Origin: Streptomyces sp. G44
GTDB lineage: Bacteria; Actinomycetota; Actinomycetes; Streptomycetales; Streptomycetaceae
Assembly (NCBI RefSeq): GCF_016905445.1
Contig: NZ_JAFEXF010000028.1
Coordinates: 1-51,114 of the forward strand
Direction: 5' to 3'
DNA: 51,114 bases
Made by a program: the position numbers and the translations under genes. Of this stretch, positions 1-7,805 are shown in pieces (position 1 is the first letter of the stretch; every line of letters starts with the position of its first letter). The notes below the pieces were generated by a model. That model was not told the DNA's origin and did no database searches. It saw nothing but the letters and a program-made list of their open reading frames with translations.

Positions 1-1081
1 CCACGCAGGCCCACTGCCCGGCCGTGGACAGGACGAGCCGCCGGGTGCCCGCCCCGCGCGCGGCCAGCAGCGCCAGCTCGGGACGGCGGTGCTCGGCGAG
101 CTGTCGCGCGGTGAGCACGAGGGCGGCGACGGCGAGCGCGGCCAGAAGCGTGGCCGGGACGTACAGCCCGGCGCGGGCCACGGCGATCGGCGCGGTGAGG
201 CGGTCGAGCGCCCGGCGCAGCCCGGCCGACACGGTGATGTCGGTGATATCGGCGCTGTCGGGGCCGGTTTCACCGTCCCGCCGGACCGAGAGCGAGGCGT
301 CACTGCCCGCGAACCGCTGGGCACGCTCCTTCAGTGCCCCGATGTCGCGGAGCCGCAGCCCGCCCGCGTCGGGCACCCCGAGCCACAGCGCCGCCGCGTC
401 CCCGGCGAGCCCCCGGCTGTCCGTGAACGTCTCGCGCGCCGTGATCGCGACCGAGTCGGGCGTCCCGAACGTACTGCTCAGCGCGGCCCACACGGCGGGC
501 GAGCGGTCCTCGGCGGCGTACAGCCCGACGACCTGCACGCGCACCACGCGTTCGTCCGCGCCCCGTACCGTGAGGTCGTCCCCGGGCCGCACGGCGAGTT
601 CGGCGGCGGCGGTCCCGGTCAGCGCGACCTCGACGGGCCCGGCACGGGGGCGCGGCCAGCGCCCGGTCCGGAGCGCGGCGTGCCGCCCCGCGCTCTCCAG
701 GGCGACGACGGTGAGGGTGGCGTCCTGGCGCGGACGGCCCGCCGCTTCGGTGACGGCGAGTTCGTCGCCCCGCGCCGCGGGCGCCCGCAGCGCCGACCAG
801 GTGTGGTGGGGCACGTCGCGGTAGGCGCGGCCGAGGGCGGCGCGGACATCCCGGTCCAACTGCCGCGCGCCGGCGGCCCGGTGCGGGCCCGCGACCTCGA
901 CGACGGCTTCCCGGTCCGCGGCGAGCCGCCGCCGCACCCCGCCCTCCACGGCCTTCTCGGAGAGTGCCGCGAGGGCGGCGAGCACGGTGGCCGCGAGCAG
1001 CACGGCGAGCCCGGCGGCCCCCAGGACCAACCCGTGATGCCGACTCCCCCGCACCGCGGCGGGCACCCGCCGTCCAGTCAC
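1..1081 (-). CDS. FtsX-type ABC transporter permease (3' end outside window)
   Basis: About 360 codons are present and the C terminus lies beyond base 1. A hydrophobic segment follows the N-terminal basic stretch (about residues 17-39, LVLGAAGLAVLLAATVLAAL), then about 270 extracytoplasmic residues, then a second membrane helix (VPATLLAALAVAALVLTA) followed by RPELALLAARGAGTRRL. That last stretch is the typical cytoplasmic segment after the first core helix of FtsX/MacB-like permeases. Such proteins pair with an ATPase to move lipoproteins, lipids or peptides, or to signal to cell-wall enzymes; no substrate can be inferred here. The GTG start at 1079-1081 has a G-rich GGGGGGAG about 10 bases upstream. 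No stop interrupts the frame to the window edge. Confidence 0.75.
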   Translation of the reverse strand, partial: MTGRRVPAAVRGSRHHGLVLGAAGLAVLLAATVLAALAALSEKAVEGGVRRRLAADREAVVEVAGPHRAAGARQLDRDVRAALGRAYRDVPHHTWSALRAPAARGDELAVTEAAGRPRQDATLTVVALESAGRHAALRTGRWPRPRAGPVEVALTGTAAAELAVRPGDDLTVRGADERVVRVQVVGLYAAEDRSPAVWAALSSTFGTPDSVAITARETFTDSRGLAGDAAALWLGVPDAGGLRLRDIGALKERAQRFAGSDASLSVRRDGETGPDSADITDITVSAGLRRALDRLTAPIAVARAGLYVPATLLAALAVAALVLTARQLAEHRRPELALLAARGAGTRRLVLSTAGQWACV

Positions 1082-1247
1082 CGCACCGGTCTCCCCCCGA
1101 GTGACCGGCACAGTATGGGCGTACGCGAATGCGGCCCGCAATGGTCCGGACGAACCGGAACCACCGCGGGCCGCAAGGCAGTTGAAATACCGTCAGGCGA
1201 TCAAGGGGCCTGCGGCGCGACGGGCCCGCCGCGCGCGCCCGGAGAGG

Positions 1248-2018
1248 TCAGCGGACCTCGGTGATCTCGGGGCCGCGCTGGAGCTGCCCCATGCCGCCCG
1301 AGAAACGCGAGCCTTCCTGCTGCTCCTGCTGCACGCTGCCCTCGGCGACCATCTGCGCGTCGTCCGGCAGCTTCAGGACGATCGGGTCGCGCGGCGCCAT
1401 CGGGCCCTCGCCGCGTACGACGACGGTGTCCCGGAAGATCTGCTCCAGGAGCCCGGCGGCCTGCGGCTGCACCGCGCCCTGCCCGGAGATCACACCGCGC
1501 AGGAACCAGCGCGGCCCGTCGACGCCGATGAAGCGCACGACCTGCACGCCGCCGGTGCCGTCCGGCAGCTGGACCGGGACCTGCGCGCGCAGCTCCCAGC
1601 CGAGGGGGCCCTCGACCTCGTCGATGACACCGCCCTGCTGCGTGATGCCGGTGGCGATCTCCTCGCGGACCTCGCCCCAGATGCCCTCCTTCTTGGGGGC
1701 GGCGAAGCCCTGGAGCTGGATGGCGCTGTCCTGGAGCACGACGGTGGCCGCGACGATCGCGTCGCCCGCGACCTCCACCCGCAGCTCCATGCCCTCGACC
1801 CCCGGCACGAAGAGCCCGCCGAGGTCCACCCGGCCCTCGCCGGGCTCGCGGACCTCGGAGATGTCCCAGGGACCGTCGGGACGGGGCTCCGGCTCGAGCC
1901 TCACGCGCGACCGCGCGACGTCGGCGGAGTCATTGCTGTCCACGCCGTCGACGACCTGCTCGTCCGCGCCCACCGCCGCGTCCTCGGCGGCACTGTCCTT
2001 CTTGCGACGTCCGAACAC
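1248..2018 (-). CDS. DUF3710 domain protein
   Basis: This 256-residue actinobacterial protein begins FGRRKKD after a GTG start. A charged N-terminal tail (about 1-60, many Asp/Glu) precedes the DUF3710 core (GPWDISEV...RVDLGGLFVPG...RWFLRGVISGQGA). The family's function is unknown. The gene starts one base after the dut stop codon, so the two are probably cotranscribed and coupled. The AAGGA 6-10 bases before the GTG lies within the end of dut and decides this start over longer in-frame ones. There is no signal peptide or membrane segment. Confidence 0.85.
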   Translation of the reverse strand: MFGRRKKDSAAEDAAVGADEQVVDGVDSNDSADVARSRVRLEPEPRPDGPWDISEVREPGEGRVDLGGLFVPGVEGMELRVEVAGDAIVAATVVLQDSAIQLQGFAAPKKEGIWGEVREEIATGITQQGGVIDEVEGPLGWELRAQVPVQLPDGTGGVQVVRFIGVDGPRWFLRGVISGQGAVQPQAAGLLEQIFRDTVVVRGEGPMAPRDPIVLKLPDDAQMVAEGSVQQEQQEGSRFSGGMGQLQRGPEITEVR

Positions 2019-2019
2019 G

Positions 2020-2571
2020 TCACTGTCCTTCCCGGTCGGATACGACCGATGCGTATCGATTCCCACCCGTTTGTTCGCCCGCGCCGACGCCCGAGCCGAC
2101 GCCCACGGCGGCATGGCCGCCGGTGGACCCGAAGCCCCCCTCGGCCCGTGCCGATACGGGAAGCTCCGCCACCTCCTGGAAGCGCACCTTCTCGACCCGC
2201 TGGACGACCAGTTGGGCAATCCGGTCGAAGCGCTCGAACCGCACGGACTCGCGCGGGTCGAGATTCACCACGATCACCTTGATCTCTCCACGGTACCCGG
2301 CATCCACCGTCCCCGGGGCATTCACCAGAGCGACACCGCAGCGGGCGGCCAGCCCGGAACGGGGGTGCACGAAGGCCGCGTACCCCTCGGGAAGCGCGAT
2401 GGACACCCCGGTGGGCAGCACGGTCCGCTCGCCGGGCGCGAGTTCGCCGGCCTCCGTCGTACGCAGGTCGCAGCCCGCGTCACCGGGCTGCGCGTACTCC
2501 GGCAGCGGCACCTCGGGGTCGACGCGCCTGATCAGCACGTTCAGCTCGCCGGAAGGGGTACGGGACGTCAC
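2020..2571 (-). CDS. dut: dUTP diphosphatase
   Basis: Hydrolyses dUTP to dUMP and pyrophosphate, keeping uracil out of DNA and feeding dTMP synthesis. The trimeric dUTPase motifs are clear: motif I PGDAGCDL (residues 29-36), the PRSG motif (70-73), motif III APGTVDAGYRGEI (85-97, catalytic Asp90 and Tyr93) and the glycine-rich C-terminal motif V EGGFGSTGG (144-152). At 183 residues it has about 30 extra residues after motif V, longer than the usual bacterial enzyme. The GTG start overlaps the stop of the upstream thioesterase gene (GTGA), indicating coupling. Confidence 0.95.
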   Translation of the reverse strand: MTSRTPSGELNVLIRRVDPEVPLPEYAQPGDAGCDLRTTEAGELAPGERTVLPTGVSIALPEGYAAFVHPRSGLAARCGVALVNAPGTVDAGYRGEIKVIVVNLDPRESVRFERFDRIAQLVVQRVEKVRFQEVAELPVSARAEGGFGSTGGHAAVGVGSGVGAGEQTGGNRYASVVSDREGQ

Positions 2572-3152
2572 GGGTTCACCTCGAAAGCGCGGGCACGCCG
2601 GATCTGGTCCGGGTCGTTCATGGCGGCCCGGATCTCCTCCGGGCGGCCGTTGTCGATGAAGTGGTCGACCTTCACCTCGATGAAGAGGGCGTCGGCGCGG
2701 ACCGCGACGGGCCCGTCGGGGCCGCCGATCCGCCCGGTTGCCCTGGAGTAGATCTTCCGTCCGGCGACGGCGGTGACCTCGGCCTCCAGGAACAGCACGG
2801 TGCCCAGCGGCACGGGCCGTACGAAGTCGGTCTCCAGGCGGCCGGTCACGGCGATCACCCGCAGCAGCCAGTTCAGCGAGCCCAGCGTCTCGTCGAGGGC
2901 GGTGGCCAGGACGCCGCCGTGGGCGAGGCCCGGGGCGCCCTGGTGCGCCTCGCGCACGGTGAACTCGGCGGTGACGGTCACGCCCTCGCCGGCGCGTGCC
3001 GCGAGGTGCAGTCCGTGTGCCTGGCCCTCGCCACAGCCGAAGCAGTGTTCGTAGTGGGCGCCGATCAGCTCGCCGGGGGCGGGTGCGTCGGGGTGGCGGA
3101 CGGGCGCTATGGCGTCGGCCGGGGGCGTCAGAGCTGCTGATGTACCACTCAC
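2568..3152 (-). CDS. PaaI-family hotdog thioesterase
   Basis: A 194-residue hotdog-fold protein of the PaaI/YdiI thioesterase type, expected to hydrolyse acyl-CoA thioesters. The core HQGAPGLAHGGVLATALDETLGS contains the conserved HGG and the acidic catalytic position on the central helix. An N-terminal CFGCG cluster (about residue 36-40 of this start) is typical of the actinobacterial subgroup. I chose the GTG at 3150-3152 because GGAGGTAAGG lies 9-16 bases upstream; longer in-frame starts would overlap the neighbouring leader. It heads the thioesterase-dut-DUF3710 run. Its link to dut appears positional rather than metabolic. Confidence 0.8.
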   Translation of the reverse strand: MSGTSAALTPPADAIAPVRHPDAPAPGELIGAHYEHCFGCGEGQAHGLHLAARAGEGVTVTAEFTVREAHQGAPGLAHGGVLATALDETLGSLNWLLRVIAVTGRLETDFVRPVPLGTVLFLEAEVTAVAGRKIYSRATGRIGGPDGPVAVRADALFIEVKVDHFIDNGRPEEIRAAMNDPDQIRRARAFEVNP

Positions 3153-3210
3153 AGGCGCAGACCTTACCTCCGCGTCAGTGCTCACAGCTCCCCGTGCCAA
3201 GCTTGGTTCC

Positions 3211-3663
3211 ATGCAGCCTTACGAAGAACGCCTGACCGCGCCCCGTTCGTGGTGGTTCGCCTCGGTCCTGGTGGGTGTGGCGATGGCCTTGATCATGCTG
3301 CCGTTCGGCACGCTGCCGCTCCTCGGCGGCCTGGTCGGCGGTACGGCGGTGGCGGCGGTCGTCACCAGCGCGTACGGCTCGGTGCGGATCCGCGTGGTCG
3401 CCGGCTCGCTGGTCGCCGGCGAGGCGAGGATCCCGGTGTCCGCCCTGGGTGAGGCGGAGGTCCTCACGGGTGAGGAGACCCGCGCCTGGCGCTCCTACAA
3501 GGCCGACCCGCGCGCCTTCATGCTGCTGCGCGCGTACATCCCCACGGCCCTGCGCGTCCCCATCACGGACCCGGACGACCCGACGCCGTACGCGTACCTC
3601 TCGACGAGGCACCCGGAGGCCTTGGCGGACGCCTTGAACGCCGTCCGGCAAAGCGCCCCCTGA
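3211..3663 (+). CDS. DUF3093 membrane protein
   Basis: A 150-residue protein with two adjacent hydrophobic stretches (about 13-33 and 35-50, with a GTLPLLGG turn) near the N terminus, followed by a soluble domain containing RIRVVAGSLVAGEARIPVSALGEAEVL, the signature of actinobacterial DUF3093. Function is unknown; by family it is a small membrane-anchored protein. The ATG at 3211 is divergent from the thioesterase gene, with only 58 bases between starts, so the two share a compact promoter region. It converges on the EcsC-like gene with six bases between stops. Confidence 0.8.
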   Translation: MQPYEERLTAPRSWWFASVLVGVAMALIMLPFGTLPLLGGLVGGTAVAAVVTSAYGSVRIRVVAGSLVAGEARIPVSALGEAEVLTGEETRAWRSYKADPRAFMLLRAYIPTALRVPITDPDDPTPYAYLSTRHPEALADALNAVRQSAP

Positions 3664-3669
3664 GGGGGC

Positions 3670-4599
3670 TCAGCCCCCCAGTTCCCTGGTGCGCCCCGCG
3701 ATCCGCAGCGGATCGTCCGGCGTCTCCAGAGGCGGCAGCTCCGGCAACGCGTCCCAGGGCACCTGCCGCTTCCGCAGGTCGTCCCGGATCTTCTCGGCGA
3801 GCTTCTTCGTGTCCCGGCGGTTCATCACCGCCCCGACCGCGGCGCCCACCATGAAGGGCATGAGGTTCGGGAGGTTCCGGACCATCCGCTTCATGATCTG
3901 CTGACGCAGCTCCCGCTTCATCTGTCCGCCCAGTGCGGCGTTGAGAGTCGTGGGTTTGGTCACGTCGACGCCGCGCTCCTGCGTCCACGAGGTCAGATAG
4001 GCGGCGCTGCGCTCCTTGAGATTGCCGCCGGGCCGCAGTCCGTAGACCTCGTGCAGCTCGGCGATCAGCTTCAGTTCCACGGCCGCGACGCCGGTGATCT
4101 CGGCCGCGAGTTCGGCGGGCATCGCCGGCGGTACCGGCATCATCGCCGCGGCGCCCACTCCCGCGCCCACCGTGGACGAGGCGTTGGCGGCACCGGCGAC
4201 GAGCTTGTCCGCGAGCTGCTCGGGGCCGAGGCCCGGGAACTGCTTGCGGAGGGTCGCCAGGTCGCGGACCGGGATCCGCGGGGCGTTCTCGATGAGCCGG
4301 TCGGCGAGGTAGCCGATGCCGGCCCTGGCGCCGCGCCCGCCCTTGCGCACGCCTTCTTTCACTCCGTCCGCGACAGCGGCGACGCGGCTCCGGGACCCGG
4401 CTGTCCGAGTGGTCCAGGAGGCCTTGCCGTCCGCCGTCCCGTCCGACGCCACCTCGGCGGCGTCCGCCGGTCCGAGCGAGGCTGATCCGTTGAGGGAAGA
4501 GCCCCGCTCGTCGTCACGCACGCCGTCGCCCGAGGCGGCGGCTTCGTCCGCTCCGCACTTGCGGAAGCGGCGCTTCCTGGACGGGGTCGAGCCAGTCAT
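3670..4599 (-). CDS. Conserved actinobacterial protein, EcsC-like
   Basis: A 309-residue protein. The N-terminal 90 residues are low-complexity and charged (Ala/Ser/Gly/Asp). From about 95 onward it is a helical domain with hydrophobic small-residue stretches (SSTVGAGVGAAAMMPVPPAMPAEL, NLMPFMVGAAVGAVMNRRD). This pattern and the AELHEVYG helix resemble EcsC-family proteins, but I could not confirm family membership. It starts 13 bases after DUF4193 ends, so the two form an operon. The role is unknown; peripheral membrane association is an inference from the amphipathic helices. Confidence 0.65.
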   Translation of the reverse strand: MTGSTPSRKRRFRKCGADEAAASGDGVRDDERGSSLNGSASLGPADAAEVASDGTADGKASWTTRTAGSRSRVAAVADGVKEGVRKGGRGARAGIGYLADRLIENAPRIPVRDLATLRKQFPGLGPEQLADKLVAGAANASSTVGAGVGAAAMMPVPPAMPAELAAEITGVAAVELKLIAELHEVYGLRPGGNLKERSAAYLTSWTQERGVDVTKPTTLNAALGGQMKRELRQQIMKRMVRNLPNLMPFMVGAAVGAVMNRRDTKKLAEKIRDDLRKRQVPWDALPELPPLETPDDPLRIAGRTRELGG

Positions 4600-4612
4600 G
4601 GCCGACCCCGCC

Positions 4613-4909
4613 TCAGTCGCAGTCGCGGCAGATCGGCTGGCCGTTCTTCTCCTTGGCCAGCTGGCTGCGGTGGTGCACCAGGAAGCAGCTCATGCAGGTG
4701 AACTCATCCTGCTGCTTCGGGAGCACCCGGACGGCGAGCTCCTCGTTGGACAGGTCCGCGCCGGGCAGTTCGAGGCCCTCGGCGGCCTCGAACTCGTCGA
4801 CGTCGACAGTCGAAGTCGACTTGTCGTTCCTCCGGGCCTTCAGCTCCTCGATGCTGTCCTCGTTGAGGTCGTCATCGGTCTTGCGTGGGGTGTCGTAGTC
4901 CGTTGCCAT
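4613..4909 (-). CDS. DUF4193 zinc-ribbon protein
   Basis: A 98-residue acidic protein ending in a zinc-ribbon-like motif CMSCFLVHHRSQLAKEKNGQPICRDC (two CxxC pairs). This is the DUF4193 architecture found throughout Actinobacteria; its function is unknown. ATG at 4907-4909 follows GGGGGAG, and a longer in-frame extension upstream is rich in Arg/His and unsupported. It leads the two-gene unit with the EcsC-like gene. Confidence 0.88.
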   Translation of the reverse strand: MATDYDTPRKTDDDLNEDSIEELKARRNDKSTSTVDVDEFEAAEGLELPGADLSNEELAVRVLPKQQDEFTCMSCFLVHHRSQLAKEKNGQPICRDCD

Positions 4910-5300
4910 GTCGCTCTCCCCCTCTGGGTGTCTGCGGTGTCTCAGCGCACGTAACGCGTGAGAGGCCGGACTTGTGCCCGACCTGAGGCGGAGATTTTGC
5001 CTCACATCAAGGTCTGTTACTCAATCGACACCCAACCGCACCCCTGAAGAGGTGATCGGCTTGGATGGCGATCGGGACCGTACACGGTCCGAATGTCGCA
5101 CTTCACGGGTGCCACCCCGTGTACTTCCCGTGATCAGGACCCCTGAAAACCCGGATTTTCCAGGCTTTCCGGCGACTTTCACGATCACGGAGAGTAGATG
5201 GCGAGAAATCCGCCATTGTGATCGATCGCACACGGTTCTTCCGGGATCAAGCCCCGGAAATTCCGCGCAAAGCGAACACGCCGTCGAGTTCGGCAGCGTG
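4910..5300. other. 391-base intergenic region, DUF4193 promoter side and cutS terminator side
   Basis: No convincing gene. It must carry the promoter of the leftward DUF4193 operon and the end of cutS transcription. Locally it is less G+C rich (around 5130-5280) than its surroundings. An imperfect stem CCTGAAAA/TTTTCCAGG occurs near 5152-5175, and a better one at 5239-5259 is listed separately. I see no promoter I would defend. Confidence 0.5.
5239..5259 (-). terminator. Candidate cutRS terminator stem-loop
   Basis: TTCCGGG (5239-5245) and CCCGGAA (5253-5259) form a 7-bp stem with a 7-base loop, 42 bases beyond the cutS stop codon. There is no long U tract, as is usual in Streptomyces. Confidence 0.45.
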
Positions 5301-6602
5301 TCAGAGGGGCAGTGTGACTCGCATCGTGAGCCCACCCCCCTCGCGTGGCTCCGCGATGATACGGCCCCCGTGCGCCCTCGCCACCGACCGGGCGATCGAC
5401 AGGCCCAGTCCGACGCCCTTGTCGCTGCCCGTCCGCTCGGTCCGCAGCCTGCGGAACGGCTCGAAGAGGTTGTCGATCTCGTACGCGGGCACCACCGGGC
5501 CCGTGTTCGACACCACGAGGACCGCCTGGCCGTGCTGAGCCTCCGTGGTGACCTCGACCCAGCCGCCCTCCCGTCGCCCACCACCACCCTTCTCCTGAAG
5601 GGCTTCGCCCTGCCCCTCCTGACTCGGCACGTTGTACCTGACGGCGTTCTGGACGAGGTTCAGGGCGATCCGCTCCAGGAGCACGCCATTGCCCTGGACG
5701 ACGGCCGCGCCGCGCTCCCCGCGGATCTCCACTCCCTTGGCCTCGGCCTCGGCCCGCACCTGGTCGACGGCGCGGTCGGCGACCTCGGCCAGGTCGACGG
5801 GCTTGCGCTCGACGATCTGGTTGTCGCTGCGGGCGAGCAGCAGCAGCCCTTCCACGAGCTGCTCGCTGCGTTCATTGGTGGCCAGGAGCGTCTTGCCTAG
5901 CTGGTGGAGCTCGGGGGGCGCCCCGGGGTCGGAGAGGTGCACCTCCAGGAGCGTGCGGTTGATCGCCAGCGGCGTGCGCAGCTCGTGCGAGGCGTTGCCG
6001 ACGAACCGCTGCTGGGCGGTGAAGGCCCGCTCCAGGCGGTCCAGCATCTCGTCGAAGGTGTCGGAGAGCTCCTTCAGCTCGTCGTCCGGGCCGTCCAGTT
6101 CGATACGCCGGGACAGGTCCGTGCCGGCCACCCTGCGGGCGGTACGGGTGATGCGGCCCAGCGGCGAGAGCACGCGGCCCGCCATCGCGTACCCGAAGGC
6201 GAAGGCGATCACGGCGAGGCCGAGGAGGGCGAGAAGTGAGCGGCTGAGGAGGTTGTCCAGGGCGTTCTGGCGCATCTGGTTGACGCACTCGTTCAGCGCG
6301 GCGTTGAGCTGTGTCTCCGTGGGGTGCTCGGGGAGCAGCCGGAAGTTCGTGCAGCTCTCGCTGCTCACCGAGGATCTGCCCGTGACCCTGAAGGGCAGGT
6401 CGCTGCCCACGTTCAGCGCCTGCGCGGCGAGCAGATAGATGATCGACAGCAGCAGGATGCCCGCGATCAGGAACATGCCGCCGTAGAGCAGGGTGAGCCG
6501 TATCCGGATGGTGGGGCGCAGCCAGGGGAAAGGTGCTTCGACCTTCCTGGGGTCCCAGGTGGGTTTCGGAGGCGCCGCCGGTGGCGCGGGGGTCGCGGCC
6601 AC
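5301..6602 (-). CDS. cutS: CutS sensor histidine kinase
   Basis: Sensor kinase of the CutRS two-component system, known in Streptomyces for influencing secondary metabolism and secretion stress. The 433-residue protein has a cytoplasmic Pro-rich tail, TM1 (about 34-60), a short extracytoplasmic loop with two Cys (84 and 106), TM2 (about 122-141), HAMP (142-190), the H box NASHELRTPLA with phospho-His206, the N box NLVQNAVRYN (315-324) and G2 GVGLGLSIA. The G1 box is SNTGPVVP, with Asn in place of the usual Asp. Residues 327-347 form a Gly/Glu/Arg-rich insertion directly after the N box, in the ATP-lid region. It lies six bases downstream of cutR, in one operon. Confidence 0.93.
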   Translation of the reverse strand: MAATPAPPAAPPKPTWDPRKVEAPFPWLRPTIRIRLTLLYGGMFLIAGILLLSIIYLLAAQALNVGSDLPFRVTGRSSVSSESCTNFRLLPEHPTETQLNAALNECVNQMRQNALDNLLSRSLLALLGLAVIAFAFGYAMAGRVLSPLGRITRTARRVAGTDLSRRIELDGPDDELKELSDTFDEMLDRLERAFTAQQRFVGNASHELRTPLAINRTLLEVHLSDPGAPPELHQLGKTLLATNERSEQLVEGLLLLARSDNQIVERKPVDLAEVADRAVDQVRAEAEAKGVEIRGERGAAVVQGNGVLLERIALNLVQNAVRYNVPSQEGQGEALQEKGGGGRREGGWVEVTTEAQHGQAVLVVSNTGPVVPAYEIDNLFEPFRRLRTERTGSDKGVGLGLSIARSVARAHGGRIIAEPREGGGLTMRVTLPL

Positions 6603-6608
6603 CGGGGG

Positions 6609-7262
6609 TCAGATCCGGTAGCCGGAGCCCGGGACCGTCACGATGACGGCGGGCTCACCGAGCTTGCGGCGCAGGGTCATGACGGTGACCCGGACCACGT
6701 TCGTGAACGGGTCGGTGTTCTCGTCCCAGGCCTTCTCCAGGAGCTGTTCCGCGGAGACGACCGCGCCCTCGCTGCGCAGCAGCACTTCGAGGACGGCGAA
6801 TTCCTTGGGGGCCAGCTGGATCTCCCTGCCGTCGCGGAAGACCTCGCGGCGGTTGGGGTCGAGCTTGATCCCGGCCCGCTCCAGGACGGGCGGCAGCGGC
6901 ACGCTCGTGCGCCGGCCGAGGGCACGCACGCGTGCCGTGAGCTCGCTGAACGCGAAGGGCTTGGGGAGGTAGTCGTCGGCGCCGATCTCCAGGCCCTCGA
7001 CACGGTCGCTGACGTCGCCCGACGCGGTGAGCATCAGGACGCGGGTCGGCATGCCGAGCTCGACGATCTTGCGGCAGACGTCGTCGCCGTGCACGAGCGG
7101 GAGGTCCCGGTCGAGCACCACCACGTCGTAGTCGTTGACGCCGATGCGCTCCAGGGCGGCCGCCCCGTCGTACACGACGTCGACGGCCATGGCCTCCCGG
7201 CGCAGTCCGGTGGCCACCGCATCGGCGAGCAGCTGCTCGTCCTCGACGACGAGTACGCGCAC
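6609..7262 (-). CDS. cutR: CutR response regulator (OmpR/PhoB type)
   Basis: A 217-residue regulator that partners CutS. The receiver domain (1-115) has the acidic pocket EDE (7-9), phospho-acceptor Asp51 in VVVLDRDLP, Thr79 (LTAS) and Lys in PKPF. A winged-helix DNA-binding domain (about 127-217) ends with the conserved VRGSGYRI-like segment (VPGSGYRI). The start is GTG with GGAAGGA about 9 bases upstream. It is the first gene of cutRS, transcribed from the 7263-7565 region. Confidence 0.95.
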   Translation of the reverse strand: MRVLVVEDEQLLADAVATGLRREAMAVDVVYDGAAALERIGVNDYDVVVLDRDLPLVHGDDVCRKIVELGMPTRVLMLTASGDVSDRVEGLEIGADDYLPKPFAFSELTARVRALGRRTSVPLPPVLERAGIKLDPNRREVFRDGREIQLAPKEFAVLEVLLRSEGAVVSAEQLLEKAWDENTDPFTNVVRVTVMTLRRKLGEPAVIVTVPGSGYRI

Positions 7263-7565
7263 GTCGCTGTCCTTCCGCTGTGCCCCTGCGGGCAGGTTTG
7301 TCTTGGGGGTAGGGCTCCATCCTGCCCCTTTCGGCCATAAACCGGCTGTAAGGCGGTCTGGGCCCCGGGAAATGCGGGATTTTCTCGGTCCGCCGAGGTT
7401 TCTGCGGAAGGGAGCGGGGGGAGGACGGCTTTACACCCGCGATCACGCTTTGTATGTGGCATGCCACGAACGGCTTTCTCCAGGAGCGGTTCGAGACGTG
7501 ATCGCCCCTTCTTGAGGGCACACCCCCGTGCCATCGACCCACGACCCAGCCGAGGGGGCGCAACC
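7263..7565. other. 303-base divergent regulatory region, cutR / small ORF
   Basis: Promoters for cutRS (leftward) and the 57-residue ORF (rightward) must lie here. A perfect 12-bp palindrome GTGGCATGCCAC sits at 7456-7467, about 100 bases before the small ORF. An open frame through 7461-7565 is an upstream extension without a good ribosome site. No clear -35/-10 pair was assigned. Confidence 0.5.
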
Positions 7566-7739
7566 ATGGACGCATTCACCGCAGGTCTCCTGCAGCGCAT
7601 AAAGGCCACGGAGTCCGACCTCACGATGGCCCGTGAGACGGGAGACGACTTCCTCGCCGAGGTCGAGCAGGCGGAGCTGGAAGACCTGCACCGTCTGGCC
7701 GCCGAGCACGGAGTCGAGGTAGGCGCTCTGCACGTCTGA
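7566..7739 (+). CDS. Small conserved hypothetical protein, 57 aa
   Basis: A 57-residue acidic, fully helical-looking protein (DAFTAGLLQRIKATESDLTMA start, then EVEQAELEDLHRLAAEHGVEV). I recall an equivalent small ORF beside cutR in other streptomycetes but know no function. ATG at 7566 follows GAGGGGGCG. A strong terminator follows 20 bases after the stop. Codon usage is typical of the genome. There is no signal peptide or Cys motif. Confidence 0.75.
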   Translation: MDAFTAGLLQRIKATESDLTMARETGDDFLAEVEQAELEDLHRLAAEHGVEVGALHV

Positions 7740-7758
7740 GCACATACGCACGCACGAG

Positions 7759-7789
7759 GGCCCCGGCATCCGCGGCGGATGCCGGGGCC
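7759..7789. terminator. Strong bidirectional terminator
   Basis: A perfect 13-bp stem (7759-7771 with 7777-7789) has a five-base loop and is followed by TTT. It lies between the convergent small ORF and the inositol-monophosphatase-like gene. Confidence 0.85.
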
Positions 7790-7805
7790 TTTCGCGTGCC
7801 GTCAG

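Noticed and set aside
24..1264. Rightward open frames over the window start (Ser/Arg- and Gly/Arg-rich).
   Set aside because: They are shadows of the leftward FtsX permease, whose frame has the better codon pattern, membrane segments and a family motif.
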